A stretch of DNA of 8,814 bases from Planctomycetaceae bacterium. GTDB taxonomy: Bacteria > Planctomycetota > Planctomycetia > Pirellulales > UBA1268. Location: assembly GCA_002862165.1 (NCBI GenBank), contig PKCL01000369.1, positions 1 through 8,814 of the forward strand. The letters run 5' to 3'. Positions 1 to 6,761 of this stretch are shown one piece after another (the stretch's first letter is position 1; each line of letters opens with the position of its first letter). Made by a program: the position numbers and the translations under genes. Below the pieces are notes generated by a model that was given only the letters and a program-made list of their open reading frames with translations, ran no database searches and was not told the DNA's origin.

Positions 1-359
1 TTCCAGAAGAATCCGTACCGATTGACACTTCCCTCCCCGAAACAGCATTAAATGTCTCACCAGACTCTCTTCCCACACAACGTTACAGCCAACCGCCCAC
101 CGATTTCAGTAATTTGCCAAATGAACTAGCCACGGCTTTACGTAGCACGTTCGGCCATCATCTTCTTGATTCAACTGAAAAAACTTCCGTTATCGATGGA
201 TTACCGTCAGCAAAAATGCTAACCCCAACAGACATGGTCTCTCTTAAAAATTATGCTGAGAGGTCGAACGACAACTCGATCTCAGTAGCCGCATTCAATC
301 GTCCACCTGGCTCGGATCAACTGCAGCTATCGATGAACCACATGAGCACGCTCGCATAG
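1..359 (+). CDS. 5'-truncated ORF, probably the N-terminal part of the giant low-complexity protein that continues after 365
   Basis: This frame (codons starting at position 3) is open from the left edge to the TAG at 357-359, giving 118 visible residues. The true start lies outside the window. The peptide is rich in Ser, Thr, Pro and Asn and shows no recognisable domain, signal peptide or membrane segment. The next long ORF starts at a GTG only 5 nt after this stop, in a different frame, and has the same Ser/Thr/Pro-rich composition. That downstream frame is already open from position 260. The simplest reading is one gene interrupted by a net -1 (or +2) frame change between about 260 and 359. 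The alternative is two adjacent, translationally coupled genes; I see no convincing ribosome-binding site before the GTG. No homology is recognised, so function is unknown. Confidence 0.5.
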   Translation, partial: PEESVPIDTSLPETALNVSPDSLPTQRYSQPPTDFSNLPNELATALRSTFGHHLLDSTEKTSVIDGLPSAKMLTPTDMVSLKNYAERSNDNSISVAAFNRPPGSDQLQLSMNHMSTLA

Positions 360-364
360 AGAAT

Positions 365-3340
365 GTGGCAAAAGCAGATCCCAAGCAGAACGCGGAGTCT
401 TTTGCATCCCAAGCTGTAGCACGCCCAACTGTAGCAAACACAGAAGTCCAAAAGACTTCAGGAGAGAAAATTGGTGCCACTGACAATCTTCGTACTGATC
501 TATCAACTTCACAAGATGATGATACAAAGCAAAATCCTTTACCCCAATCGGCGAACACTTTGCTACTGAAAACAAAGCCGTCCCATCCATCAACAGAGAG
601 GGCCGCCGACCTTACTTCTTCAGTAACAGCAGAAACACAAGGACACGTAGGTGCCAAAACAGATGTTGTCTCACCGGACTCATTGAGAGCACTTGTTCTA
701 CGCACACAAACTCAAACAAATAATTTAGAAGAAGTCACAGCCGAGAATACCGAATCACCTCGTTCTTCTGACGTACGATCTAAGGCAACAGAAAGTAAGC
801 GAACAGATAAAGGCCTCCGAGCGGCAGCTCTCGCACTTCGAAGAACGACACCGCAGGTTCCCGTACAAAGCTTATTAACACGAACATTCGAACAACCGCC
901 TGAAGTTACACCGGCCAGAAAAAAATCTCTGCCCACCACAATTGATTCCTCCCTACCAAATAAAAATTTATCATCGTATTCCAAGGACAGGAACAAAGAG
1001 CTTCGGCCAGTTTCAGCAGAAGCGATAAAATCGATTACGCGACTCTCCCAACCAAAGCGGTGGAAAAATGCTCCTGATGTTCGGCTGTCACCTCGTTACG
1101 CTCGACCACATACAGACACAGCACCATCTCCTCCGCTGCAACTCGAACAGGCTGGAAACCCTATAGCCAGTAAACTGAAAGAGTTTACCGACCAACAATT
1201 AGTATCCGATAAGTCATGGGTTAATCTCGATGAAGGCGATTGGACTGAGGCTATTACCACCACCCAGAGAACGCCTTCATCACCGCCCGAAACTCCTCGT
1301 GAAAGAATCGTAAAACGGTTAGCTGCAGAACGGAAAGCAACGGCGATACAACCACCTCCGAACGCACCATCACCCGCTTCTGCTCCTTTAATTAATGAAG
1401 AAACGACAACAACTTCTGAGCCGTCCTCAGAGCCACCAATAAAGCGAATTATTGAACGACTGCGGCCCGGAGAGCGATTGCGAGATCGTCTCGGTCAGAA
1501 CATCAAACGATTTGAAACAACGACACTTACAACAGCGACATCTCCGCTAACGGCATGGCCACCGCCAAAAGAACTCTTGCGACAACTTGATGAACTGGCC
1601 GCGGACAGCTCTCCGCGGCCAGCGTCTTATAACGACATCCGTAAATGGGCTGACCAGACCGTATCGACTGTTTCTCAAATTATGGCAACACGTGGTCCTC
1701 ACGACCCAAATGTCATATCCGTAATTAACTCATTAGAGCAGTGCTTCCAAGATGGAATGTCGCTAGCTGATTCTCTTGCTGACCTAGACCATGCGACGCA
1801 GATTCGCCGAACAGCCTTTGCAGTGAAACGTCGCATGAAAACCTGGCACGCAGCTGCGCTTCTATCTAACGGACTTTCTGAAACAACAGCTACCGAGAAA
1901 CATGGATTGGATAAAATATCCACCCTACTCAGGTTACTCGAAGACTTCGAAACAGACGCAACTGCAGGGAACGCCTTCGCCGTTCAACAGGCTCTCAAAA
2001 CAACGGAGTCATTGAGTCCTTCACAATTCCAAATTCTGCGGCAAGCGATTATTCATTACTACGCCGCACCAAATGTTCGAATTGCTTGTAGTGAAGAATT
2101 TCTTACAAAACTCATGCCGGAGTCGCCAAGCCGCACTGAATCAGTACGTGAAATCATTCTTGGGAAACCCGTTCGTGGTCGACGCGAAGTAAAGCAAACA
2201 ACTTCTATTGACCTTACGCCAGATACCGATGAAATCTGCTTTGATCTGACCGTAGAGGGGCGGGTTTCGACCTATGCAATAACAGAAACTGGACCGATAG
2301 CACTCACGTCACGAGGATCTGGACAATTTACTGTTAGAAAACCTATCAAACTTTCTTACGAGGGGTTGGTCGTGGGTCGATCAGTGGCGTCGGCCTCCAA
2401 TCGAGCACGTCTCATGAACGTCTCGACGAGCTTTGATTCTGTGCCACTGATGGGCTCACTGCTCAGAACTCTTGCTCGCAACCAACATGCAGACAGTTTG
2501 CCAGCGGCAAATCGAGAGGTTGCTCAAAAAATCATCTGGCAATCATGTCGTGAGACTGACCGAGAATCAGAAGAAAAATTTACGGCACTCTCAAATCAAA
2601 TCGATGAATCTTTTTGGCAGCCACTAATACGCTTAGGGCTCAGCCCAACTCCTTTCATGGAGACCACGGAAGACAGGGCCACCCTTCGACTACGACTCAG
2701 TGCAGACACGCAACTCGCTGCCCATACTCCCAGACCCCGTGAGCCGAACGAAACACTCTTTGGCTACGAGGTTCATGAATCGACTGTTAACAATACATTC
2801 GATCGGCTCGGCATTAATGGCGAACGTCTTTCACTTGAAAACTTATTCATCCGTGTGCAACAACAATTAGGATTAGAGCCTGAGATCCCAGAAGATCTTC
2901 CAGAAGGTGTCGCCGTAACATTCGAAGAAGTTGAACCACTACGGGTTGATTTTGATAAAGGCCTTGTCGAAGTAAAGGTCGCTATAGACGCCCTCGAGAG
3001 CGGGCGTCGAAACTGGTATGACGTCATTGGGAGTGTGACATACAAGCCAGTTGGCGTCGGCAATACTGTTTTCCTTCAGAGAGAAGGACCTATTCGCATT
3101 AGTGGACCTGGGCATAGAGGACGGATTGAATTTGCATTAAGAACGATTTTTGGGAAAATTTTTCCGAAAGAACGTCCGCTACCCATAGTGCCGAAAAGAA
3201 TTACTGATCACCCTCGACTCCAAAACATGACTGCCTTACAAGCAGTGAGTTGGGATGGTTGGATTGCTGTTGCCCTTGGTGGTCCTTCAGAAATCCAGAC
3301 AGCCGAGATAACAGACGAGAAGCCTTCCGTCATCCGCTAA
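365..3340 (+). CDS. Giant hypothetical protein: disordered N-terminal half, beta-rich C-terminal domain
   Basis: The ORF encodes 991 residues from GTG 365 and ends in TAA. The GTG is only the first conventional start in this frame; the frame is open back to 260, so the true protein may begin upstream in the preceding ORF. Residues 1-400 are low complexity (Ser, Thr, Pro, Lys, Glu) and probably disordered, with two basic amphipathic stretches, RERIVKRLAAERK (about 312-324) and PIKRIIERLRPGERLRDRL (about 358-376), that resemble each other. Residues 400-600 look helical. Residues 605-985 look like a folded alpha/beta region, with strand-like parts such as RATLRLRLSAD (771-781) and FDKGLVEVKVAIDAL (863-877), and many Gly and aromatic residues near the end. 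I recall similar C-terminal regions in exported planctomycete proteins of unknown function, but cannot verify this here. No catalytic motif, transmembrane segment or cysteine cluster is seen. A strong GC-rich hairpin lies within the coding sequence at 1595-1622. Confidence 0.8.
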   Translation: MAKADPKQNAESFASQAVARPTVANTEVQKTSGEKIGATDNLRTDLSTSQDDDTKQNPLPQSANTLLLKTKPSHPSTERAADLTSSVTAETQGHVGAKTDVVSPDSLRALVLRTQTQTNNLEEVTAENTESPRSSDVRSKATESKRTDKGLRAAALALRRTTPQVPVQSLLTRTFEQPPEVTPARKKSLPTTIDSSLPNKNLSSYSKDRNKELRPVSAEAIKSITRLSQPKRWKNAPDVRLSPRYARPHTDTAPSPPLQLEQAGNPIASKLKEFTDQQLVSDKSWVNLDEGDWTEAITTTQRTPSSPPETPRERIVKRLAAERKATAIQPPPNAPSPASAPLINEETTTTSEPSSEPPIKRIIERLRPGERLRDRLGQNIKRFETTTLTTATSPLTAWPPPKELLRQLDELAADSSPRPASYNDIRKWADQTVSTVSQIMATRGPHDPNVISVINSLEQCFQDGMSLADSLADLDHATQIRRTAFAVKRRMKTWHAAALLSNGLSETTATEKHGLDKISTLLRLLEDFETDATAGNAFAVQQALKTTESLSPSQFQILRQAIIHYYAAPNVRIACSEEFLTKLMPESPSRTESVREIILGKPVRGRREVKQTTSIDLTPDTDEICFDLTVEGRVSTYAITETGPIALTSRGSGQFTVRKPIKLSYEGLVVGRSVASASNRARLMNVSTSFDSVPLMGSLLRTLARNQHADSLPAANREVAQKIIWQSCRETDRESEEKFTALSNQIDESFWQPLIRLGLSPTPFMETTEDRATLRLRLSADTQLAAHTPRPREPNETLFGYEVHESTVNNTFDRLGINGERLSLENLFIRVQQQLGLEPEIPEDLPEGVAVTFEEVEPLRVDFDKGLVEVKVAIDALESGRRNWYDVIGSVTYKPVGVGNTVFLQREGPIRISGPGHRGRIEFALRTIFGKIFPKERPLPIVPKRITDHPRLQNMTALQAVSWDGWIAVALGGPSEIQTAEITDEKPSVIR
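1595..1622. repeat. Perfect 11-bp GC-rich inverted repeat inside the giant CDS
   Basis: The left arm CTGGCCGCGGA (1595-1605) and right arm TCCGCGGCCAG (1612-1622) are exact reverse complements around a 6-nt loop, CAGCTC. Each arm contains a CCGCGG palindrome. The stem lies in coding sequence for about residues 411-420 (LAADSSPRPA) and is much more GC-rich than the surrounding DNA. No T-run follows on either strand, so a simple intrinsic terminator is unlikely. Confidence 0.85.
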
Positions 3341-3504
3341 TATGTAGGCGCTTGACCGATCCTTTTGAAGACGCCACGCGCACGGGTTGCAAACATGGGC
3401 TGCTCCTCTAACAATTTGAGAAGTTCTACTCCAAATTGCTTTGCCTGAAAGGTCTTTACTGTGTCGACATCGCGAGAGTCATTCCGAATAGAATCTGACA
3501 GCAT
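3337..3504 (-). CDS. Possible 55-aa ORF antisense to the fumC 5' end and spacer
   Basis: On the minus strand an ATG at 3502-3504 opens 55 codons ending in TAG at 3337-3339, overlapping the TAA of the plus-strand giant gene. It fills the whole 120-bp spacer and runs 44 nt into the fumC start. The C-terminal half looks protein-like, with a charged amphipathic stretch (QFGVELLKLLEEQ). No ribosome-binding site precedes the first ATG, but AGAGGAG sits 6 nt before an internal ATG that would give only a 19-residue peptide. No family is recognised. It could be a remnant of an older gene, an antisense micro-ORF, or chance, since an open stretch of this length is not rare. Confidence 0.2.
   Translation of the reverse strand: MLSDSIRNDSRDVDTVKTFQAKQFGVELLKLLEEQPMFATRARGVFKRIGQAPTY
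3447..3452 (+). promoter_or_regulatory. Ribosome-binding site deciding the GTG start of fumC
   Basis: GAAAGG at 3447-3452 lies 8 nt before the GTG at 3461. This spacing supports the GTG over the internal ATG at 3503, which would remove the conserved IESDSMG segment found at the N-terminus of class II fumarases. Confidence 0.6.
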
Positions 3505-4876
3505 GGGACGAGTCGAGGTACCATCGAATTGTTACTGGGGAGCTCAAACTGAACGCTCACGCGATAATTTCAAAATCGGTGTCGATCGCTTCCAGTGGGG
3601 ACGAGCAGTCAAGCAAGCACTCGGCATTCTGAAAAAATCAGCAGCGTTGGCCAACGGCGAATTGGGACAGCTAGCAGCGGACAAGGTGGAGTTGATCACT
3701 CGGGCAGCTGACGAGGTGATCGCCGGGACTCTTGATGACCACTTCCCGCTAGTGGTCTTTCAAACCGGCAGTGGCACACAATCAAACATGAACGCCAACG
3801 AAGTGATCTCAAACCGGGCCATTGAACTGGCTGGTGGCGAGATGGGCTCAAAACAGCCCGTGCACCCGAACGATGACGTCAATCGTGGCCAGTCATCGAA
3901 CGACACCTTTCCCACGGCCATGCACATTGCTGCCGTCGAGGTCATTCACGATAGGCTCCTGCCAGCCGTCAGGCAGTTACGAGACACGTTTGCCGAACTT
4001 GAGAAACAGTATGCAGACGTCGTAAAGATTGGTCGGACTCACCTGCAGGATGCTACGCCAATCACCCTCGGACAGGAAATTTCCAGCTGGCGGTCCCAGC
4101 TCGACGACCGCCTGGCAGGCCTCGAACGAGCTCTCCCTGGCCTCTATGAACTAGCCATCGGTGGCACCGCCGTCGGTACTGGTCTCAATGCCCATGAGAA
4201 GTTTGGTGATATGGCCGCGGTCTTCATTGCCAAGGAAACGGGGCACCCTTTCGTCTCTGCGGCCAACAAGTTTGCTGCTCTGGCAGCCCACGATGCATTG
4301 ATGGAAGTGAGCGCTGCGGAGCGGGGGCTGGCAATGGCCCTCCTTAAGATTTCCAATGACATCCGCTGGCTGGCTAGTGGACCGCGGTGTGGCATCGGAG
4401 AAATTACGATTCCAGAAAATGAACCGGGCAGTTCAATCATGCCGGGCAAGGTGAACCCCACACAGTGCGAAGCCCTGACCATGGTCTGCGCACAAGTCTT
4501 TGGTAATGATGCCACGGTTGCCTTCGCCGGCAGCCAAGGAAACTTTCAGCTCAATGTCTACAAGCCAGTGATGATTCACAACGTGTTAGAAAGTGCTGAT
4601 CTAATTGCCGATGGTTGTGATTCAATGCGGTTGCATTGTGCAACGGGCATCGTGCCCAATCTGGCACGCATCCAGCATCACCTTGATGACTCACTTATGT
4701 TGGTAACAGCGCTGAACACCCACATCGGTTATGAGAACGCTGCAAAGATTGCCAAGAAGGCCCACGCAGATGGCTCAAGCTTGAAAGAAGCAGCCGTCTC
4801 CCTCGGCCTGCTCACCGCTGACCAGTACGACGAGTGGGTAGTGCCGGTCGAAATGACCCGGCCACTGGAAACCTGA
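3461..4876 (+). CDS. fumC: Class II fumarate hydratase (fumarase C)
   Basis: The product (471 residues) interconverts fumarate and L-malate in the TCA cycle. It is a cytoplasmic, iron-independent homotetramer of the aspartase/fumarase superfamily. The N-terminus carries the family's ESDSMG and YWGAQTERS motifs. GSGTQSNMNANEV and the HPNDDVNRGQSSND segment form substrate-binding loops. GRTHLQDATP contains H194, equivalent to E. coli FumC H188. The superfamily signature GSSIMPGKVNPTQCE occupies residues 323-337, with S324 equivalent to the catalytic S318; the constant offset of 6 shows a clean alignment. The C-terminal TALNTHIGYENAAKIAKKAH block is also typical, and the length is normal. The gene lies 120 bp after the preceding CDS with no recognisable promoter between them. 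An antisense 55-codon ORF overlaps the first codons, and a small ORF follows in the same frame. Aspartase is a less likely alternative, since GPRCGIGEITIPENEPG is fumarase-like. Confidence 0.97.
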   Translation: MSTSRESFRIESDSMGRVEVPSNCYWGAQTERSRDNFKIGVDRFQWGRAVKQALGILKKSAALANGELGQLAADKVELITRAADEVIAGTLDDHFPLVVFQTGSGTQSNMNANEVISNRAIELAGGEMGSKQPVHPNDDVNRGQSSNDTFPTAMHIAAVEVIHDRLLPAVRQLRDTFAELEKQYADVVKIGRTHLQDATPITLGQEISSWRSQLDDRLAGLERALPGLYELAIGGTAVGTGLNAHEKFGDMAAVFIAKETGHPFVSAANKFAALAAHDALMEVSAAERGLAMALLKISNDIRWLASGPRCGIGEITIPENEPGSSIMPGKVNPTQCEALTMVCAQVFGNDATVAFAGSQGNFQLNVYKPVMIHNVLESADLIADGCDSMRLHCATGIVPNLARIQHHLDDSLMLVTALNTHIGYENAAKIAKKAHADGSSLKEAAVSLGLLTADQYDEWVVPVEMTRPLET

Positions 4877-4924
4877 GAAAGATCACTACTTCCAATACCA
4901 CTACTTTTAATCGCAGCCATCAAG

Positions 4925-5077
4925 ATGGATTCTCTTACGTCCACCATGCCAGAGGTGCATGTGACTAGTAAGTTTCCGGCTGAAACCTTATCAACCCGCT
5001 ACAACACCGGGAGCACGCTCACCGTCCCTGTGTCTGCGAACGGCCGAAACGAATTGACGTTTGAGCTCACCTTATGA
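4925..5077 (+). CDS. Small hypothetical ORF (50 aa) between fumC and the convergent peptidase gene
   Basis: An ATG at 4925 opens 50 codons to TGA at 5075-5077. A second in-frame ATG at 4946 would give 43 residues. The sequence alternates polar and hydrophobic residues (TLTVPVSANG, NELTFELTL), as expected of short beta strands, and uses varied, gene-like codons. There is no clear ribosome-binding site, cysteine cluster or signal peptide. It lies in the same frame as fumC, and no stop intervenes between the fumC TGA and this ATG; the intervening codons would encode a hydrophobic stretch (LLPIPLLLIAAI). It ends 13 bp before the stop of the convergent minus-strand gene. It could be a genuine short gene, the tail of a degraded gene, or chance. 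Confidence 0.4.
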   Translation: MDSLTSTMPEVHVTSKFPAETLSTRYNTGSTLTVPVSANGRNELTFELTL

Positions 5078-5090
5078 AGGCACACAAGCC

Positions 5091-6527
5091 TCATCGGCTT
5101 GGAAATGAATCGCCCTTTCTGCCAATGTTCACAATAAGCTGACCGTCACTTCGTGAGAGATTGCCCGGCCGATTATTAACCTTCAAAAACATTGGGCTGT
5201 CGCTGACCGCCGTGAAGGTCGTCTCTCCCCCTTCAGCAAGTACCTTGAACTTGGGACGACCACCTGAATCTGGTTTTCCATCCCACTGGGCGATGAGTAA
5301 ACGTCCCAGTGGCAGACCACGATACCAGTCGATTGAAATACCCTCTGCAGTGCTCTCCAGATCAAGCAGGCCATCTGCTCGCTGTAGCTGGCCAACCCGG
5401 CAGCGACCCAATGCCCGCAGCTGATAATGCCGGCCCGTCTCCAGTTGCCAGCCACTGTTCTGCCAGCCAAGCGCAGCACTTACCTTGGTCGTGGCCCCAG
5501 CAGCTGGTAATCGGCGACCCGGTGACCAGTTGATTCTCATACGACTGTAATCAAACCCATAGTCGAGGTCTGCGGTGAAGGCATCAAAGTCACGGCTGGC
5601 AGCGGCACCATTCCATCCAGGATGTGAGGTCAATCGATGCATGAAGGCTGTATCAAGTGGCTGCTGTTCAGTAACCGCAAAGGCCTCTTGATATCGAGGG
5701 TGCCTTGCCAAAAAGGCTACCACCGACCAAGCCGAGGCATAGGAACCGACCGTACCATGAAGCGTGGGCTTGAGTGCAAAGACCTGTTCGAGGCTGGGGG
5801 CCTCGGCCGACTGCCGCAGCCGCCTGATCATCTCGATTCGCCCAAGTTGCTCAACATCCTCTGGCGTGAATGGGATCGGCGTATGCTGGAGCTGCGGCCG
5901 CCCCTCGACCAAGCGATGCGTCGCCAACCATTCAGCTATGCCCTCAGTGTACCAAGTAGGTGTATTCAGATTCAGGAGAGTAGCCGTAAATGCATGGACA
6001 CCTTCATGCAATAGAAGGTGTCGTCGATAAGCTGGATTCGATTGCTCAGTGAACCAGAATCTGTAGTGCTCACAATAACCGTTCGTAAAGTCTGGGATTG
6101 CATCTGGTAATAGACCAGCTTTTCTAAATCGCTCTCGATCAACCACCAGACAGCCAAAGACTTTCCATTTTGAAACAGCCGACAGTGGGATCCTGTAATG
6201 CTTCGCCCAGATTCCGACAGCCTCATCAAAAATTTCTGGCAAACCTTCTAAAGCATCACCGGCACGAGACGCTCGATCTGTAATCAGTACCAGATGATTG
6301 CTCTCGAAGACTCGTAGGTCTGCCGAACGCGCTCTATGAATAAGTGAATGCCAATCATGCTCCATCACAACAGAGTACGATTTCCTTGGAGCTTTTTCTT
6401 TTTCACTGGCAAGCCCAGGAATTGACCCTACCAACACGAAAAGAATCACTAAAAAAATTCGATCCTGGACCTTTTGATATCTGGACCCCGACCTTCTCTG
6501 CCAAGATTCCGATGCTTTTTGAGCCAT
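5091..6527 (-). CDS. Exported HExxH metallopeptidase-like protein with C-terminal PA-IL/LecA-like domain
   Basis: The product has 478 residues. Residues 1-23 are basic, 24-38 hydrophobic (IFLVILFVLVGSIPG) and GLA-SE at 38-42 is a plausible signal peptidase I site, so it is probably exported. HEGVH at 174-178 is a zincin motif (two His ligands, catalytic E175). WYTEGIAEW at 192-200 supplies the likely third zinc ligand, E195, as in gluzincins of the peptidase-MA type (HExxH followed by a W..EG motif). The C-terminus (about 350-478) matches the outline of the PA-IL/LecA beta-sandwich: a GR.Y.L.A.G.C strand, a DG turn, GRLLIAQWDG, and a late FLKVNNRPGNLSRSDGQLIV block resembling the calcium/sugar loop. 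A substrate cannot be inferred. The start at 6527 is supported by AGAAGGG 7 nt upstream. The downstream neighbour is convergent and the upstream neighbour divergent, so it is probably monocistronic. A non-proteolytic wall-binding role is possible. Confidence 0.8.
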   Translation of the reverse strand: MAQKASESWQRRSGSRYQKVQDRIFLVILFVLVGSIPGLASEKEKAPRKSYSVVMEHDWHSLIHRARSADLRVFESNHLVLITDRASRAGDALEGLPEIFDEAVGIWAKHYRIPLSAVSKWKVFGCLVVDRERFRKAGLLPDAIPDFTNGYCEHYRFWFTEQSNPAYRRHLLLHEGVHAFTATLLNLNTPTWYTEGIAEWLATHRLVEGRPQLQHTPIPFTPEDVEQLGRIEMIRRLRQSAEAPSLEQVFALKPTLHGTVGSYASAWSVVAFLARHPRYQEAFAVTEQQPLDTAFMHRLTSHPGWNGAAASRDFDAFTADLDYGFDYSRMRINWSPGRRLPAAGATTKVSAALGWQNSGWQLETGRHYQLRALGRCRVGQLQRADGLLDLESTAEGISIDWYRGLPLGRLLIAQWDGKPDSGGRPKFKVLAEGGETTFTAVSDSPMFLKVNNRPGNLSRSDGQLIVNIGRKGDSFPSR

Positions 6528-6534
6528 ACAACCA

Positions 6535-6541
6535 CCCTTCT
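6535..6541 (-). promoter_or_regulatory. Ribosome-binding site of the peptidase-like gene
   Basis: On the minus strand AGAAGGG lies 7 nt before the ATG at 6525-6527. It is the clearest Shine-Dalgarno match in the window and fixes the start just ahead of the signal peptide. Confidence 0.65.
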
Positions 6542-6559
6542 CATCAGAACTTATTTCAG

Positions 6560-6588
6560 AATATTGCAGCGGGCACGACTAGCCTCAA
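6560..6588 (-). promoter_or_regulatory. Candidate sigma-70-type promoter for the peptidase-like gene
   Basis: On the minus strand TTGAGG (6583-6588) and AATATT (6560-6565) are separated by exactly 17 bp. Each matches the consensus -35 and -10 at 4 of 6 positions. Transcription would begin near 6553, leaving a leader of about 25 nt that carries the ribosome-binding site. The match is modest, and planctomycete promoters often diverge from the consensus. Confidence 0.3.
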
Positions 6589-6761
6589 AACAGGATACAT
6601 GGGAACACTGACTAAGCACGACGGCAGGCTACTTTTGGTAAGAGAGACAAGATTCAAACAATTTTACGGCTGAATTGGCCCTGTTGAGCCGAAATAAAAG
6701 AAACGGATAGAGCCGGCACTTGAGTCCACAACGTTTTTCCCTGAAACTTATCACGACACCA

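Noticed and set aside
295..705. Minus-strand ORF of 136 codons opposite the giant gene
   Set aside because: It is antisense to a long continuous plus-strand ORF, has no ribosome-binding site, and its Ser/Cys/Phe-rich composition is typical of a complement-strand shadow.
4144..4515. Minus-strand ORF of 123 codons within fumC
   Set aside because: It lies wholly inside the certain fumarase gene and shows no motif; it is a shadow of conserved fumC codons.
5086..5100. AAGCC/GGCTT hairpin at the peptidase stop codon
   Set aside because: It has only five pairs, overlaps the stop codon and has no T-run; too weak to call a terminator.
6344..6673. Plus-strand ORF of 109 codons across the peptidase start and spacer
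   Set aside because: Most of it is antisense to the signal-peptide-encoding start of the peptidase-like gene, and no ribosome-binding site is apparent; only about 24 protein-like codons fall in the spacer.
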